From Pseudomonadota bacterium (GTDB taxonomy: Bacteria > Pseudomonadota > Gammaproteobacteria > Xanthomonadales > Ahniellaceae): DNA of 64,000 nt. The stretch is taken from assembly GCA_022843465.1 (NCBI GenBank), contig JALHNO010000019.1, forward strand, positions 35,629-99,628, in the 5' to 3' direction. The position numbers and the translations under genes are program-made. Shown here piece by piece: positions 48,339 to 57,322 of the stretch. The notes beneath the pieces were generated by a model, which was not told where the DNA came from, did no database searches, and was given only the letters and a program-made list of their open reading frames with translations. Every line of letters starts with the position of its first letter. The stretch's first letter is position 1.

Positions 48339-49793
48339 ATGAAATTGGCCACGCTGCTCCTCCTGTTGCTGACCGGCAGTTTTTCAGTCGCTGCACAGCA
48401 GACCTATTACGTGGCCAGCAACGGCAGTGATCAGCCCGCCAACGGCAGCGATGCTTCGCCCTGGGCCACGATCACCTATGCGCTGGATCGGGTGCCCGAC
48501 GGCAGCCTGATCCTGGTCAAGCCCGGAACCTACAATGGCCGCATTCGCATCCGCGGCAACTTCGCGCAGGGCGTCATCGTGCGTTCGCAACTGCGCTATC
48601 AGGCTCGACTGCGTGCAGCGGAAGCCGTGCTGACGGTCTACAACGACAATGCCGATATCGCCGGCATCACGATCGAGGGATTTGATATCGCCCACTCCGG
48701 TGCCGGGGCCGGCGCGCTGGTCGTGCAGATCCAGGACGGCTTTGCCACCGATACCCGACGGATTACGCTGCGCGACAATATCCTGCACGACAGCTACAAC
48801 AACGACATTCTGAAGATCAACAACGGCGCCAGCGAGATCCTGGTCTCCGGCAATCTGTTCTACAACCAGTCGGGGTCCGACGAGCATATCGACATCAACA
48901 GCGTCGACAACGTGATTGTCGAGGACAATGTCTTTTTCAACGACTTCGCGGCCAGCGGCCGCAGCAATGGCAATGACACCTCGAGCTACGTGGTCGTCAA
49001 GGATTCCAATGCGGGCGACGACGAGTACCTCGGCGCCCGCAATGTCACCATCCGACGCAATGTTTTTCTCAACTGGGAAGGTTCCACCGGCAGTGGCTTC
49101 ATCCTGTTCGGTGAGGACGGCACCGCCAACTTCGAAGCATTCGATGGCCTGGTGGAGAACAACCTGCTGCTCGGCAACAGCGGCAATCCGATGCGCTCGC
49201 CACTGGGCGTCAAGGGCAGTCGCGACATCGTGTTCCGCCACAACACGGTGGTCGGCAATCTGCCCGGCAATGCATTTGCCACCCGGATCAATCGCGAGGG
49301 CGCCAATCCGCAGATCGAGGCCATCCGTTTCGCGCACAATGTCTTCAGCGATCCCACCGGCACCATGCTGGATTTCTCGGATACCAGTGCAGCCGATCTC
49401 TCCAGCGCGCGCCCCTCGCAACTGATCCGCAACCTCTACTGGAATGGCGGCAGCGCGATGCCCCACGATCCTGGCGATGTACTCAACATCAGTACCGACG
49501 TCAGCAGGATCGAGGGCGACCCCCTGCTGCCTGCGCAGACTGCGGTGATCCGGCCGCACTGGATCGCTGCGCAGGGTGTATTCAACGGCGGCTACAGCAC
49601 GATTCGCGAAGCATTCCTCGGCCTGGTGAATGGCTACGCGAGCACCGCGATTTCCAGTTCGGCGCGCGACGCCGCCAACGCCGGTGCGGACGTTCCCCAG
49701 ACCGATATCCTGGGCAATGCGCGACCTGCGCAGGGCGCCGATCTCGGCTGCTTCGAAGCGCTTTCGGTGCTGTTTGCCGACGGCTTCGAGTAG
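48339..49793 (+). CDS. Secreted right-handed beta-helix protein with C-terminal FADGFE tail
   Basis: The 484-residue protein has a signal peptide (MKLATLLLLLLTGSFSVAA), a start of the pectate-lyase/polysaccharide-lyase-like kind (TYYVASNGSDQPANGSDASP WATITYAL) and beta-helix coils with repeated asparagine ladders: ITLRDNILHDSY, ILVSGNLFYNQS, VIVEDNVFFNDF, VTIRRNVFLNW. This resembles DUF1565/NosD-like beta-helix proteins and could be a polysaccharide lyase or binding protein. It ends LFADGFE, shared with two other proteins in the window. GAGG precedes the ATG. Confidence 0.9.
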   Translation: MKLATLLLLLLTGSFSVAAQQTYYVASNGSDQPANGSDASPWATITYALDRVPDGSLILVKPGTYNGRIRIRGNFAQGVIVRSQLRYQARLRAAEAVLTVYNDNADIAGITIEGFDIAHSGAGAGALVVQIQDGFATDTRRITLRDNILHDSYNNDILKINNGASEILVSGNLFYNQSGSDEHIDINSVDNVIVEDNVFFNDFAASGRSNGNDTSSYVVVKDSNAGDDEYLGARNVTIRRNVFLNWEGSTGSGFILFGEDGTANFEAFDGLVENNLLLGNSGNPMRSPLGVKGSRDIVFRHNTVVGNLPGNAFATRINREGANPQIEAIRFAHNVFSDPTGTMLDFSDTSAADLSSARPSQLIRNLYWNGGSAMPHDPGDVLNISTDVSRIEGDPLLPAQTAVIRPHWIAAQGVFNGGYSTIREAFLGLVNGYASTAISSSARDAANAGADVPQTDILGNARPAQGADLGCFEALSVLFADGFE

Positions 49794-49869
49794 CACCCGG
49801 AGCACCCAACCCGATAACCCGCTGCGGCGAACCAGCACAATCAGGGCGGGCCGCCGCCGGCATCACCGG

Positions 49870-51294
49870 TCAGTCGCCGCCGCCTCCGCAACCTCCGCAG
49901 CCACCGCCACTGTCGCTGCCGCCGCTGTCACTGCTCGCGTCAGCGGATCGTTCAGAGCTGTTGCTGGAGGATGCAGCAGGTGCGCGCAGCTGGTGATAGC
50001 CGGCCCAGGCGGTACCCGAGAGCGCAGCGGTTCCAACCAGCGCGACGGCAAGCGGTACTTCCGATTTCATTGGTGCCCGGACCAGGCGGGCATGCCGGCG
50101 CCGCTGCGCGGCGACAATGCGATCGCCAGCGCGCGAGCGCTGCGGACGCTTGAGCATCAGGACTACAGAGCTCACCAGCATGATCAGGCTGAGCACCACC
50201 AGAAAAGCGACCGGGCGATCGCGCTGGAGTCCGACCAGTATCTTGGCCGCGCCGAACAGCAGCACCAGTACCGGCAGCAGGGCCGGCAGAAAGGCGGCGC
50301 GGCGCGCGGTGGCGTCATCCAGCAGCTGACCGTTGCGTACAAGCTTCTGCCGTGTCTCCGAGAACAGTCGGCTGCCGAGTTTCAGGACCTGGTCGGGCCG
50401 GCCGTCGCCAGCCACGATATTGCGTAGCGCCGACTCCGAGGCGCTGAGTCCGCCGCCGGAACCAAGGAGCACAAACCGCTGGCCGGCTTCGTCCCAGCCG
50501 ATGGCTTCCTTCTGCAACAGACTGGCAACGGTCGCGTCGAAACCGCGGGTCGGTCCGCCGACCAGATAGGCGAGTTCAACCGGCGCGATTTCGCCGCCTG
50601 GACTTGCCGCTCCGTTGTCGCGCAGCAGTCGCCGCCAGATCAGTGCGAGGATGATCGATGCCGGCATCAGCAGGGCATACAACTTCAGAAAATCAGCGCC
50701 CCGCCATTCCAGCGGCGATCCCTCCATCGCCCAGGCGATGGAAGCCAGGCCCAGACCCACGATGGACAACGCCAGCTGTGGTGCGTTCCAGCGCGGCTTG
50801 GGCAGAAGCCAGAACCGGGCGGTATCGACCGCGCGATAACGACCCGGCCGATCGAAACGCTGCAGCGTACCCGGCCACCACGCCGGCGGCGGCGCGCCGA
50901 ACCAGACTTCGTAGCGCGCCAGGGTCTGCGCATAGAGTTCGCGATGATGCGCGAGTTGCTCGCGACCGCCGCGCGAGGGCTCGTGATGCAGCGGCGTCTG
51001 CAGCACTTCGCCACACCAGCGTGTCCAGTAGTCGCGGGTATAGGTCATGTGCAGATGCCAGACCATATCGACCTGGTGACTGGGACACATGACCTCCGCT
51101 TCGGTCACCGCCAGGAAACAGAACCGGCGATATTCCTCGATCGCAGCGGCGGCCTGCGCGCGCGTCCAGCCCTGCTCGCGCGCCAGTCGATCGCTGAATC
51201 CGCAGCCAGGTGCTGCCTGCGGAAATGCATGCGCCTTGATGCGCTGCCAGAGAGGATGACCGTCGGCGGCCAGTTCGCTGCTGATCGACTGCAT
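49870..51294 (-). CDS. TIGR04222-type membrane protein with GRDP-like N-terminal domain
   Basis: The 474-residue protein starts with a glycine-rich-domain-protein-like module (residues about 20-140, with CPSHQVDMVWHLHMTYTRDY WTRW), then two membrane helices (about 170-225), the TIGR04222 middle domain (PVELAYLVGGPTRGFDATVA SLLQ, EAIGWDEAGQRFVL), two further helices (about 350-395), and ends in a serine/glycine/cysteine run (SDSGGSDSGGGCGGCGGGG). That tail is typical of TIGR04222 proteins; their role is unknown. ATG 51294 has GGAGA upstream. It is divergent by 103 bases from an ABC exporter pair. Confidence 0.88.
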   Translation of the reverse strand: MQSISSELAADGHPLWQRIKAHAFPQAAPGCGFSDRLAREQGWTRAQAAAAIEEYRRFCFLAVTEAEVMCPSHQVDMVWHLHMTYTRDYWTRWCGEVLQTPLHHEPSRGGREQLAHHRELYAQTLARYEVWFGAPPPAWWPGTLQRFDRPGRYRAVDTARFWLLPKPRWNAPQLALSIVGLGLASIAWAMEGSPLEWRGADFLKLYALLMPASIILALIWRRLLRDNGAASPGGEIAPVELAYLVGGPTRGFDATVASLLQKEAIGWDEAGQRFVLLGSGGGLSASESALRNIVAGDGRPDQVLKLGSRLFSETRQKLVRNGQLLDDATARRAAFLPALLPVLVLLFGAAKILVGLQRDRPVAFLVVLSLIMLVSSVVLMLKRPQRSRAGDRIVAAQRRRHARLVRAPMKSEVPLAVALVGTAALSGTAWAGYHQLRAPAASSSNSSERSADASSDSGGSDSGGGCGGCGGGGD

Positions 51295-51397
51295 GGATGT
51301 TCTCCGTTGCCTTCGGGCACATTGTCGCGCAGTTTGGTGACGCTGGGCAGATGCAGTCGACCGGCTGCGCGGAAACTTTCCAGCGGGTTGCAGGTCT

Positions 51398-52489
51398 GTG
51401 TTCGCCGTCATGCGTCCACGCCCGCTCAATCCCTTTGACAGAGAACGCCAGCTGGTCTGGCGCAACCGCATTGCCGAATGGCGCGCGCATCCCGATGAGA
51501 GCGGATTTCACGGTGTCGCCCTGATCCTGGCGGCAGCGCTCGGGGTATACCTGCTGCTGCAGGCGCTGCCGTCGATCACGATGCTGCTGCGCCACGCCAT
51601 CGCGCAATGGCCCGTTCCGCTGCTGATGGGCGCTCTGGTGATGGTCCATCTGCAACATGTCGAAGCGCTGCGCGCCTGCGACTTGCGTTTGCAAAGTCAC
51701 TGGCTGGCGGCGCAACCGGTCGCGGCTGTGATCGCCAGAAGGCTGCGGCGCCGCGCGCAACTGTTCGCCCTGCTCGGCTATGCGCTGGGCGGTTGCGCAC
51801 TGCTGCTTGTGCTGGAACAACCGCGGCTCAATCTTGGAATCTGGCTTGCCGGCAGCACGCTCGCGATCCTGGCTGCCCCGCTCTACCGCAGCAACCGCCG
51901 GCGCGCGCTCGCGTCGACCCAGCGCCGGTTGCCGTTTGCGATCACGGCCAGCGGCAGTTTCTGGCGCTGGCAGTGGATTGAAGCTTGGGCGGTCATGGCG
52001 CCGCGGCGACTGGCTGCGGCGCTCTGGCTGCTGCTGCTGGCACCGGCCGGCCATTGGAGCGCCATGGTCATCGCCCTCGTGCTGGTGGTGCTGTACCTCC
52101 TGATCACGGCGTGGCACAGCAGTCTCTCGGTGTTGCCAGCAGCCGAACGCTGGTTGACCACCCAGCCTCTGCAGGCCGGCCGTTGGCTGCGCGACTGCCT
52201 GCCGGTTCCCCTGCTGATACTCACGGCCGGCAACGTCTTGCTGACCGCGGTACTCGCTGCCACCGCCAGCCTGCGCCATGCGCCGATCCTCCTCACCGCC
52301 ATCAGCGCAGTCGCCCTGCTCCATCTGGCATGCGCCGCTGCCGAGCGCCGACGTCGGCAACGCGCGGAGATGGTGTTTGCCCTGCATCTTCTGGTGCTGA
52401 TCGCGTTACTTCAGTCGCTGCCGATCCTGCTGCTGCCAGCCTGGATCGCGCAGATGAGCTGGCTGATCCGCCGCAGTCTCCGCAGCTGA
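51398..52489 (+). CDS. Polytopic membrane protein, probable ABC-2 permease
   Basis: The 363-residue protein has about eight hydrophobic segments (for example ALILAAALGVYLLLQALPSI, LFALLGYALGGCALLLVLEQ, MVIALVLVVLYLLITAWHSS, AEMVFALHLLVLIALLQSLP) separated by arginine-rich loops. The sequence has no known motif, but an ABC ATPase gene begins 46 bases downstream on the same strand, so it most likely forms the channel of that transporter. The start is GTG 51398 or ATG 51410. Substrate is unknown. Confidence 0.75.
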   Translation: MFAVMRPRPLNPFDRERQLVWRNRIAEWRAHPDESGFHGVALILAAALGVYLLLQALPSITMLLRHAIAQWPVPLLMGALVMVHLQHVEALRACDLRLQSHWLAAQPVAAVIARRLRRRAQLFALLGYALGGCALLLVLEQPRLNLGIWLAGSTLAILAAPLYRSNRRRALASTQRRLPFAITASGSFWRWQWIEAWAVMAPRRLAAALWLLLLAPAGHWSAMVIALVLVVLYLLITAWHSSLSVLPAAERWLTTQPLQAGRWLRDCLPVPLLILTAGNVLLTAVLAATASLRHAPILLTAISAVALLHLACAAAERRRRQRAEMVFALHLLVLIALLQSLPILLLPAWIAQMSWLIRRSLRS

Positions 52490-52535
52490 TGGACTCCGCC
52501 GCATCTGTAACGCACGCACTCAAACCTGGAATGCC

Positions 52536-53300
52536 ATGTCGACCACGCAAGCCGCGCTCCACATCCACGATCTGCATCATGCCTACGCCAGCCATCAGGT
52601 ACTGCGCGGCATCCACATCGATCTGCAGGCAGGTGAACTGGTCGGTCTGGTCGGGCCCAATGGCACCGGCAAGAGCACCCTGATCCGCTGCATCTGTGGT
52701 GCGGAGGCGATCCAGCAGGGCCGGGTGCTGATCGCCGGCATCGATATCGCGCGTGATCGCCAGAAGGCGCAGGCGCAGTTCGGTTACGCCGTCGATGTCG
52801 AACGACTGCCGGCCCTGCTCACCGCGCGCCAGGCATTGCAACTGGTGGCAGATGTGCGTGGCGAGGCTTCGAGCCTTTCCGCGAGCTACGCGCTGTGCGA
52901 AACACTCGGCATGAGTCCCTGGCTGGATCGGCGCATCCACGAGTATTCGCTCGGCACCCGCCAGAAGCTTGCAATCGCGCTGGCCCTGCTCGGCCGACCG
53001 GCGCTGATCGTGCTCGACGAAGTGCTCAACGGGCTTGATCCGCTCGCCGCCTTCGCCCTCAAGCAGGAACTGCAGGAGCGCACTCGCGCCGGCGCCTGCG
53101 TACTGCTCGCCACCCACGGCCTGGAAGTCGCCGAACGCTTTCTCGATCGCGCCTTGCTGTTGCTCGACGGACAGATCGCTGCCGACTGGAACGGCGAAGC
53201 CCTGCGCGGATTCCGCGCCGATCCCGACGGCGGACTCGAGCATGCGGTGGTGCTGCGTCTGCGTGCGGCAGCGCGCGATCGCGAAAGCGCCACTGGCTGA
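52536..53300 (+). CDS. ABC transporter ATP-binding protein
   Basis: The 254-residue ATPase has Walker A GPNGTGKST (about 39-47), signature YSLGTRQKLAIA, Walker B ALIVLDEVLNGLDP and switch histidine LLATHGLEVAE. The S-L-G-x-(R/K)-Q type signature is common in ABC-2 exporters of drugs, lantibiotics or polysaccharides. The upstream gene provides the probable permease. No accessory or regulatory gene stands with them, except the divergent TIGR04222 gene. Confidence 0.93.
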   Translation: MSTTQAALHIHDLHHAYASHQVLRGIHIDLQAGELVGLVGPNGTGKSTLIRCICGAEAIQQGRVLIAGIDIARDRQKAQAQFGYAVDVERLPALLTARQALQLVADVRGEASSLSASYALCETLGMSPWLDRRIHEYSLGTRQKLAIALALLGRPALIVLDEVLNGLDPLAAFALKQELQERTRAGACVLLATHGLEVAERFLDRALLLLDGQIAADWNGEALRGFRADPDGGLEHAVVLRLRAAARDRESATG

Positions 53301-53601
53301 TTTCAGCCGAGGGGGATCCCGGCCGCAGGCGTCGCGCCGTGGCCGAAAAGACGACCCATGCCCGAGCCGATCATTCACGCTGCAATGCAGCGAGCAATGA
53401 TTGTTACAGCGTGTTAAATGTGCGCCACGCGTGGTGACAACAATCCGTGGCGCATCAGGGGGCGCCGTGGCAGAAGAAATCGTGCCGCGCGTGGAGTGGA
53501 TCAGCACTCGAACCGCTGGGCACGGCCTCCGCATTCACCGTGCCCTGCGACACCCAAGTCTGCGCATCGGGGAGGATGCGCAGCTACATCCCGGAGTCGC
53601 C

Positions 53602-56247
53602 ATGTTGCTCAATACCAAGCTTCTGCTTCGTGTTTGTGCGTGTGCGTTGGCTGTTGCTTCAGTTCCCCACCCCGTCGCCGCTGCGGAGCACGACAGCACC
53701 AGGTCCGACCGTAGCTCATTTGTCACCATCCGCTATCAGGATTCGGCACAGCTGCAGGCAATCGCCTCGCAGTTCCAGCATCTGATGGTCGATCCCAAGT
53801 TGCAGCAGGTGAAGGTCGATGCCGGTGCCGAAGAGATCGCGGCACTGCGCGCCGCCGGTTTCGATGTGCAGTTCGACGCGGCACTCACCCAACAGCTGAG
53901 ATCGTTTGAAGCCGCATTGCAGAGCAGCGGTTCGATGAAGAGCATTCCCGGCTATGCCTGCTACCGCACGGTCGAAGAAACCTATGCCGCGATGAACAGC
54001 CTGGTCGCGGCCAGGCCGAACCTTGCCAGCATCATCGATATCGGTCCGAGCTTCGAAAAATCGCGCAATGGCAGTCTGGGCTACACGATGAAGGTGTTGC
54101 GGATTGGAAACGCCGCCACCGACGCCAGTCTTCCCGACAAGCCGAACATGGTGGTGCTGGCCTCGATCCATGCCCGCGAGTACACACCTGCTGAACTGCT
54201 GACGCGATTTGCGGAGTGGTTGCTCAACGGCTACGGCAGCGATCCCGAAGCGACCTGGCTGGTTGACCACAACCGATTCCATCTGGTGTTGCAGAGCAAT
54301 CCGGATGGCCGCAAGAAGGCCGAAGCCGGCGCCAGCTGGCGCAAGAACACCAACAACACCAATGGCAGCTGCAGCAGTTCGAGCTTCGGCACCGATCTGA
54401 ACCGTAACTTTCCGTTCCACTGGAACAGCGTGGCTGGCGGCTCCAGCGGCGATCCCTGCAACGAGACCTATCGCGGTCCGCTGCGCGCTTCCGAGCCGGA
54501 GACCAGAAACATCGTGCAGTACGTTGCCGGTACCGCGAATGCCAGCGGTGTCTACGCCGGTGGTGTGCTGCCGGATCGCCGCGGCGATGCCACCAATATC
54601 GCAGCACCCTCGGATTACAAGGGCATGTTCATCGACATCCACAGCTACTCGCAACTGGTGCTTTGGCCGTGGGGCGATACGGCGACCCAGGCACCCAACG
54701 GCGTTGCACTGCGCACGCTGGGGCGGCGCATGGCCTGGTTCAACAACTACCGACCGCAGCAATCCGACGAGTTGTACGCCACCGATGGCACCACCGACGA
54801 CACCTTCTACGGCAGCCTGGGCGCGCCTGCCTACGCGTTTGAACTCGGTGTTGCGTTCTTCGAGAGCTGCACAACATTTCAGAATACGACCTTGCCCAAC
54901 AATCTGGCCGCGTTGAAATACGCGGCCCGCAATCTGCAGGCGCCCTACGTCTCGCCAGCGGGTCCGGATGCCCTGAGCCTGGTCGCCAGCCCGGCCAGCG
55001 TGACCGCCGGCACCAGCATCACGCTGACGGCTTCGATCAACGACACCCGCTTCAACCAGAGCAATGGCAGCGAGACCGTGCATGCGATCAGCTCCGCCAC
55101 CGCGAGCATCGACCGGCTGCCCTGGGAAAGCGGCTACGCCGCCATCGCAATGACCGCCAGTGACGGCAGTTTCAACAGCAATACCGAAGCCGTGCGCGCC
55201 ACCATCAACACGACCGGACTCAGCGCCGGACAGCATCGCCTGTATGTGCGTGGCACCGATTCGGCCGGCGTCACCGGACCGCCGCAGGCGGTGTTTTTCA
55301 CCATCACCGCGGGCGGTGGCAATCAGCCTCCAGTAGCCAACTACAGCTATGTCAGCAATGGCCTTGTGGTGAACTTCAGCGACAGCTCCAGCGACCCCGA
55401 TGGCAGCATCGCCAGCCGCAGCTGGAATTTCGGTGATGGCACCACGTCGATCGCGAGCAATCCCAGCAAGACCTACAGCGCAGCCGGCAGTTACACCGTC
55501 GTGCTGACCGTCACCGACAATCTCGGCGCGAGCAACAGCACCAGCAAGACAGTCGTGGTCAGCACCACGCCACCGCCCGGCAATGTGCTCAGCAATGGCG
55601 TACCGGCCACGGGTCTATCGGCAGCCACCGGTGCGTCCTTGAACTTCACGATGCAGGTGCCGGCCGGCGCCACTGCCCTGAAGTTCGTCACCAGTGGTGG
55701 CACGGGTGACTCCGACATGTATGTGCGCTTCGGCTCAGCGCCCACCGATACCGTCTATGACTGCCGGCCCTATCTCGGCGGCAATGCGGAGACCTGCAAT
55801 ATCGCGACGGCGCAGGCAGGCACCTATCATGTCCGCCTCAAGGCCTATGCGGCATTCTCGGGTCTGACCTTGACCGGCAGCTACAGCACGGGCAGCCCGC
55901 CGCCGGGCGCGTTCTTCCAGAACCTGACCGACTACGCGATCGCCGACAACGCCACCGTCGACAGCCCGATCACCGTGTCAGGGGTGAGTGGCAATGCGCC
56001 GGCCACGCTCAGCGTCTCGGTGAATATCGTGCACACCTACCAGGGCGACCTCAAGGTCGATCTGGTGGCACCCGATGGCAGTCTCTACAACATCCACAAT
56101 CGAACCGGCGCCGGCACCGACAACATCATCAAGACGGTGACGATCAATGCCTCCAGCGAAGTCGCGAACGGCATCTGGAAGCTGCGCGTCAATGACAATG
56201 CCAGCGGTGACGCTGGCTACATCAACAGCTGGTCGATGCAATTCTGA
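53602..56247 (+). CDS. Secreted M14 zinc carboxypeptidase with PKD, PPC and P domains
   Basis: The 881-residue protein has a signal peptide (about 1-27). The M14 domain (about 118-450) has zinc ligands in SIHAREYTPAE (H190, E193) and FIDIHSYSQLVLWPW (H347), arginine in TDLNRNFPFHW (R268) and the catalytic glutamate in YAFELG (E414). Then follow a beta domain (about 455-570), a PKD domain (NQPPVANYSYV..WNFGDGTT.., about 574-655), a bacterial pre-peptidase (PPC) domain (about 660-765) and a C-terminal proprotein-convertase P domain (about 770-881). It should degrade extracellular peptides. ATG 53602 has GGAG upstream. Unlike its neighbours it has no DGFE tail. Confidence 0.95.
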   Translation: MLLNTKLLLRVCACALAVASVPHPVAAAEHDSTRSDRSSFVTIRYQDSAQLQAIASQFQHLMVDPKLQQVKVDAGAEEIAALRAAGFDVQFDAALTQQLRSFEAALQSSGSMKSIPGYACYRTVEETYAAMNSLVAARPNLASIIDIGPSFEKSRNGSLGYTMKVLRIGNAATDASLPDKPNMVVLASIHAREYTPAELLTRFAEWLLNGYGSDPEATWLVDHNRFHLVLQSNPDGRKKAEAGASWRKNTNNTNGSCSSSSFGTDLNRNFPFHWNSVAGGSSGDPCNETYRGPLRASEPETRNIVQYVAGTANASGVYAGGVLPDRRGDATNIAAPSDYKGMFIDIHSYSQLVLWPWGDTATQAPNGVALRTLGRRMAWFNNYRPQQSDELYATDGTTDDTFYGSLGAPAYAFELGVAFFESCTTFQNTTLPNNLAALKYAARNLQAPYVSPAGPDALSLVASPASVTAGTSITLTASINDTRFNQSNGSETVHAISSATASIDRLPWESGYAAIAMTASDGSFNSNTEAVRATINTTGLSAGQHRLYVRGTDSAGVTGPPQAVFFTITAGGGNQPPVANYSYVSNGLVVNFSDSSSDPDGSIASRSWNFGDGTTSIASNPSKTYSAAGSYTVVLTVTDNLGASNSTSKTVVVSTTPPPGNVLSNGVPATGLSAATGASLNFTMQVPAGATALKFVTSGGTGDSDMYVRFGSAPTDTVYDCRPYLGGNAETCNIATAQAGTYHVRLKAYAAFSGLTLTGSYSTGSPPPGAFFQNLTDYAIADNATVDSPITVSGVSGNAPATLSVSVNIVHTYQGDLKVDLVAPDGSLYNIHNRTGAGTDNIIKTVTINASSEVANGIWKLRVNDNASGDAGYINSWSMQF

Positions 56248-56307
56248 GCGATGCCCTTCGGCAGTCAGCGGGTGCGCCCCGCTGACTGCTGGAAGGCCAT
56301 GGAATGA

Positions 56308-57117
56308 TCAGGGCTCGAAGCCGTCGCTGAACAGGGACTGGTAGAGAAAGCTCAGACCGGCAATATCATCGGCATCCGGGATGCGATTGATGCGCGCCGC
56401 GCACGCAGGGTGCACCTGCATCACCGGACAGCTGCCATCGAACTCGGGATGATCCAGCCCGAGCGCATGCCCCAACTCGTGCATCAGCAGGCTGTCAAAA
56501 TCGTTGGGCGCAAAGCTGGGATCGAAACTGTCGCCCTCGTTGCCGGGCGCAAACTGATAGAACGAGTTGGCGTCGAACAGGATGTCGCCGGCGCCGCTGC
56601 CGCCATTGGGTGGCGGCGCATAGCCAACCGCACCGCCGCCAGAGGCGAAGGCAAATATGCCGATGCGTATGTGTCCGGTGGCGGCGGGCATCGCCGCAGG
56701 GTCATTGATCGCGACGCCGCTGTCTGTTGCCAGACGCTGCAATGCAATCCCCGATGCCAGCGACCAGCGCGCCATCGCCGCTGCGATACGCCCCTGCAGT
56801 TCCGCCAGGGTGTGCAGCGCGAAACCGCCACCGGGCGCGATCTCGATATTGAGCGCGGCCAGGCTGGCACCCGGGCAGGCATCGCCGCAGTAACCGGGGT
56901 TCCCTGGCGTGCCCGCGGGCATCAGCGACCAGGTCAGCACGCCTGCGGGTGTTCCCGCGTGATTGTCGCCCCACTTCAGATACAGGGTCTCGCCGGCTGA
57001 TTCGTAGCTGTAAAGCGCGAAGGCGCTCGCCCGGCCCGGCGCCAGCAGAAGCACCAGCAGCACGCAGCAGCTGCCCGCAAGCCGGCGCTGACGGTGACCT
57101 TGCTCGACAGCGGCCAT
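56308..57117 (-). CDS. Secreted matrixin-like metalloprotease with FSDGFEP tail
   Basis: The 269-residue protein has a signal peptide (LAGSCCVLLVLLLAPGRASA, about 13-32) and the metzincin zinc site HELGHALGLDH with the Met-turn-like SCPVM shortly after (CPVMQVHP), typical of the M10/matrixin family. The substrate is unknown. It ends FLYQSLFSDGFEP, matching the DGFE tail of the two beta-helix proteins. The start ATG 57117 has a weak ribosome-binding site; the frame is open further upstream but lacks a signal there. It is divergent from the next beta-helix gene. Confidence 0.88.
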   Translation of the reverse strand: MAAVEQGHRQRRLAGSCCVLLVLLLAPGRASAFALYSYESAGETLYLKWGDNHAGTPAGVLTWSLMPAGTPGNPGYCGDACPGASLAALNIEIAPGGGFALHTLAELQGRIAAAMARWSLASGIALQRLATDSGVAINDPAAMPAATGHIRIGIFAFASGGGAVGYAPPPNGGSGAGDILFDANSFYQFAPGNEGDSFDPSFAPNDFDSLLMHELGHALGLDHPEFDGSCPVMQVHPACAARINRIPDADDIAGLSFLYQSLFSDGFEP

Positions 57118-57322
57118 GAGGTGCCCGATCGCCCGAACCGTGTTGGCTGCCAGTTTATCGCCCCACTGACTGCCACAGAAGCTGCCGTTGGCCCGGCTGG
57201 ACCCGCCGCGACGCACATTCTTGATCCGCGGCTGTCCGGTCTGGGGCAGATTCTCCGAATGCTGCCACAAGGTGCGCAAATCCGGCTGGATTCGCCTGCG
57301 GATGCACCGACTGGAACCTGCC

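Noticed and set aside
48384..49838. 484-residue open frame on the minus strand
   Set aside because: Antisense shadow of the beta-helix gene at 48339, with no ribosome-binding site or domain.
53716..55236. 506-residue open frame on the minus strand
   Set aside because: It lies wholly antisense to the M14 carboxypeptidase, has low-complexity G/A/R/H-rich sequence without domains, and results from high GC at third positions.
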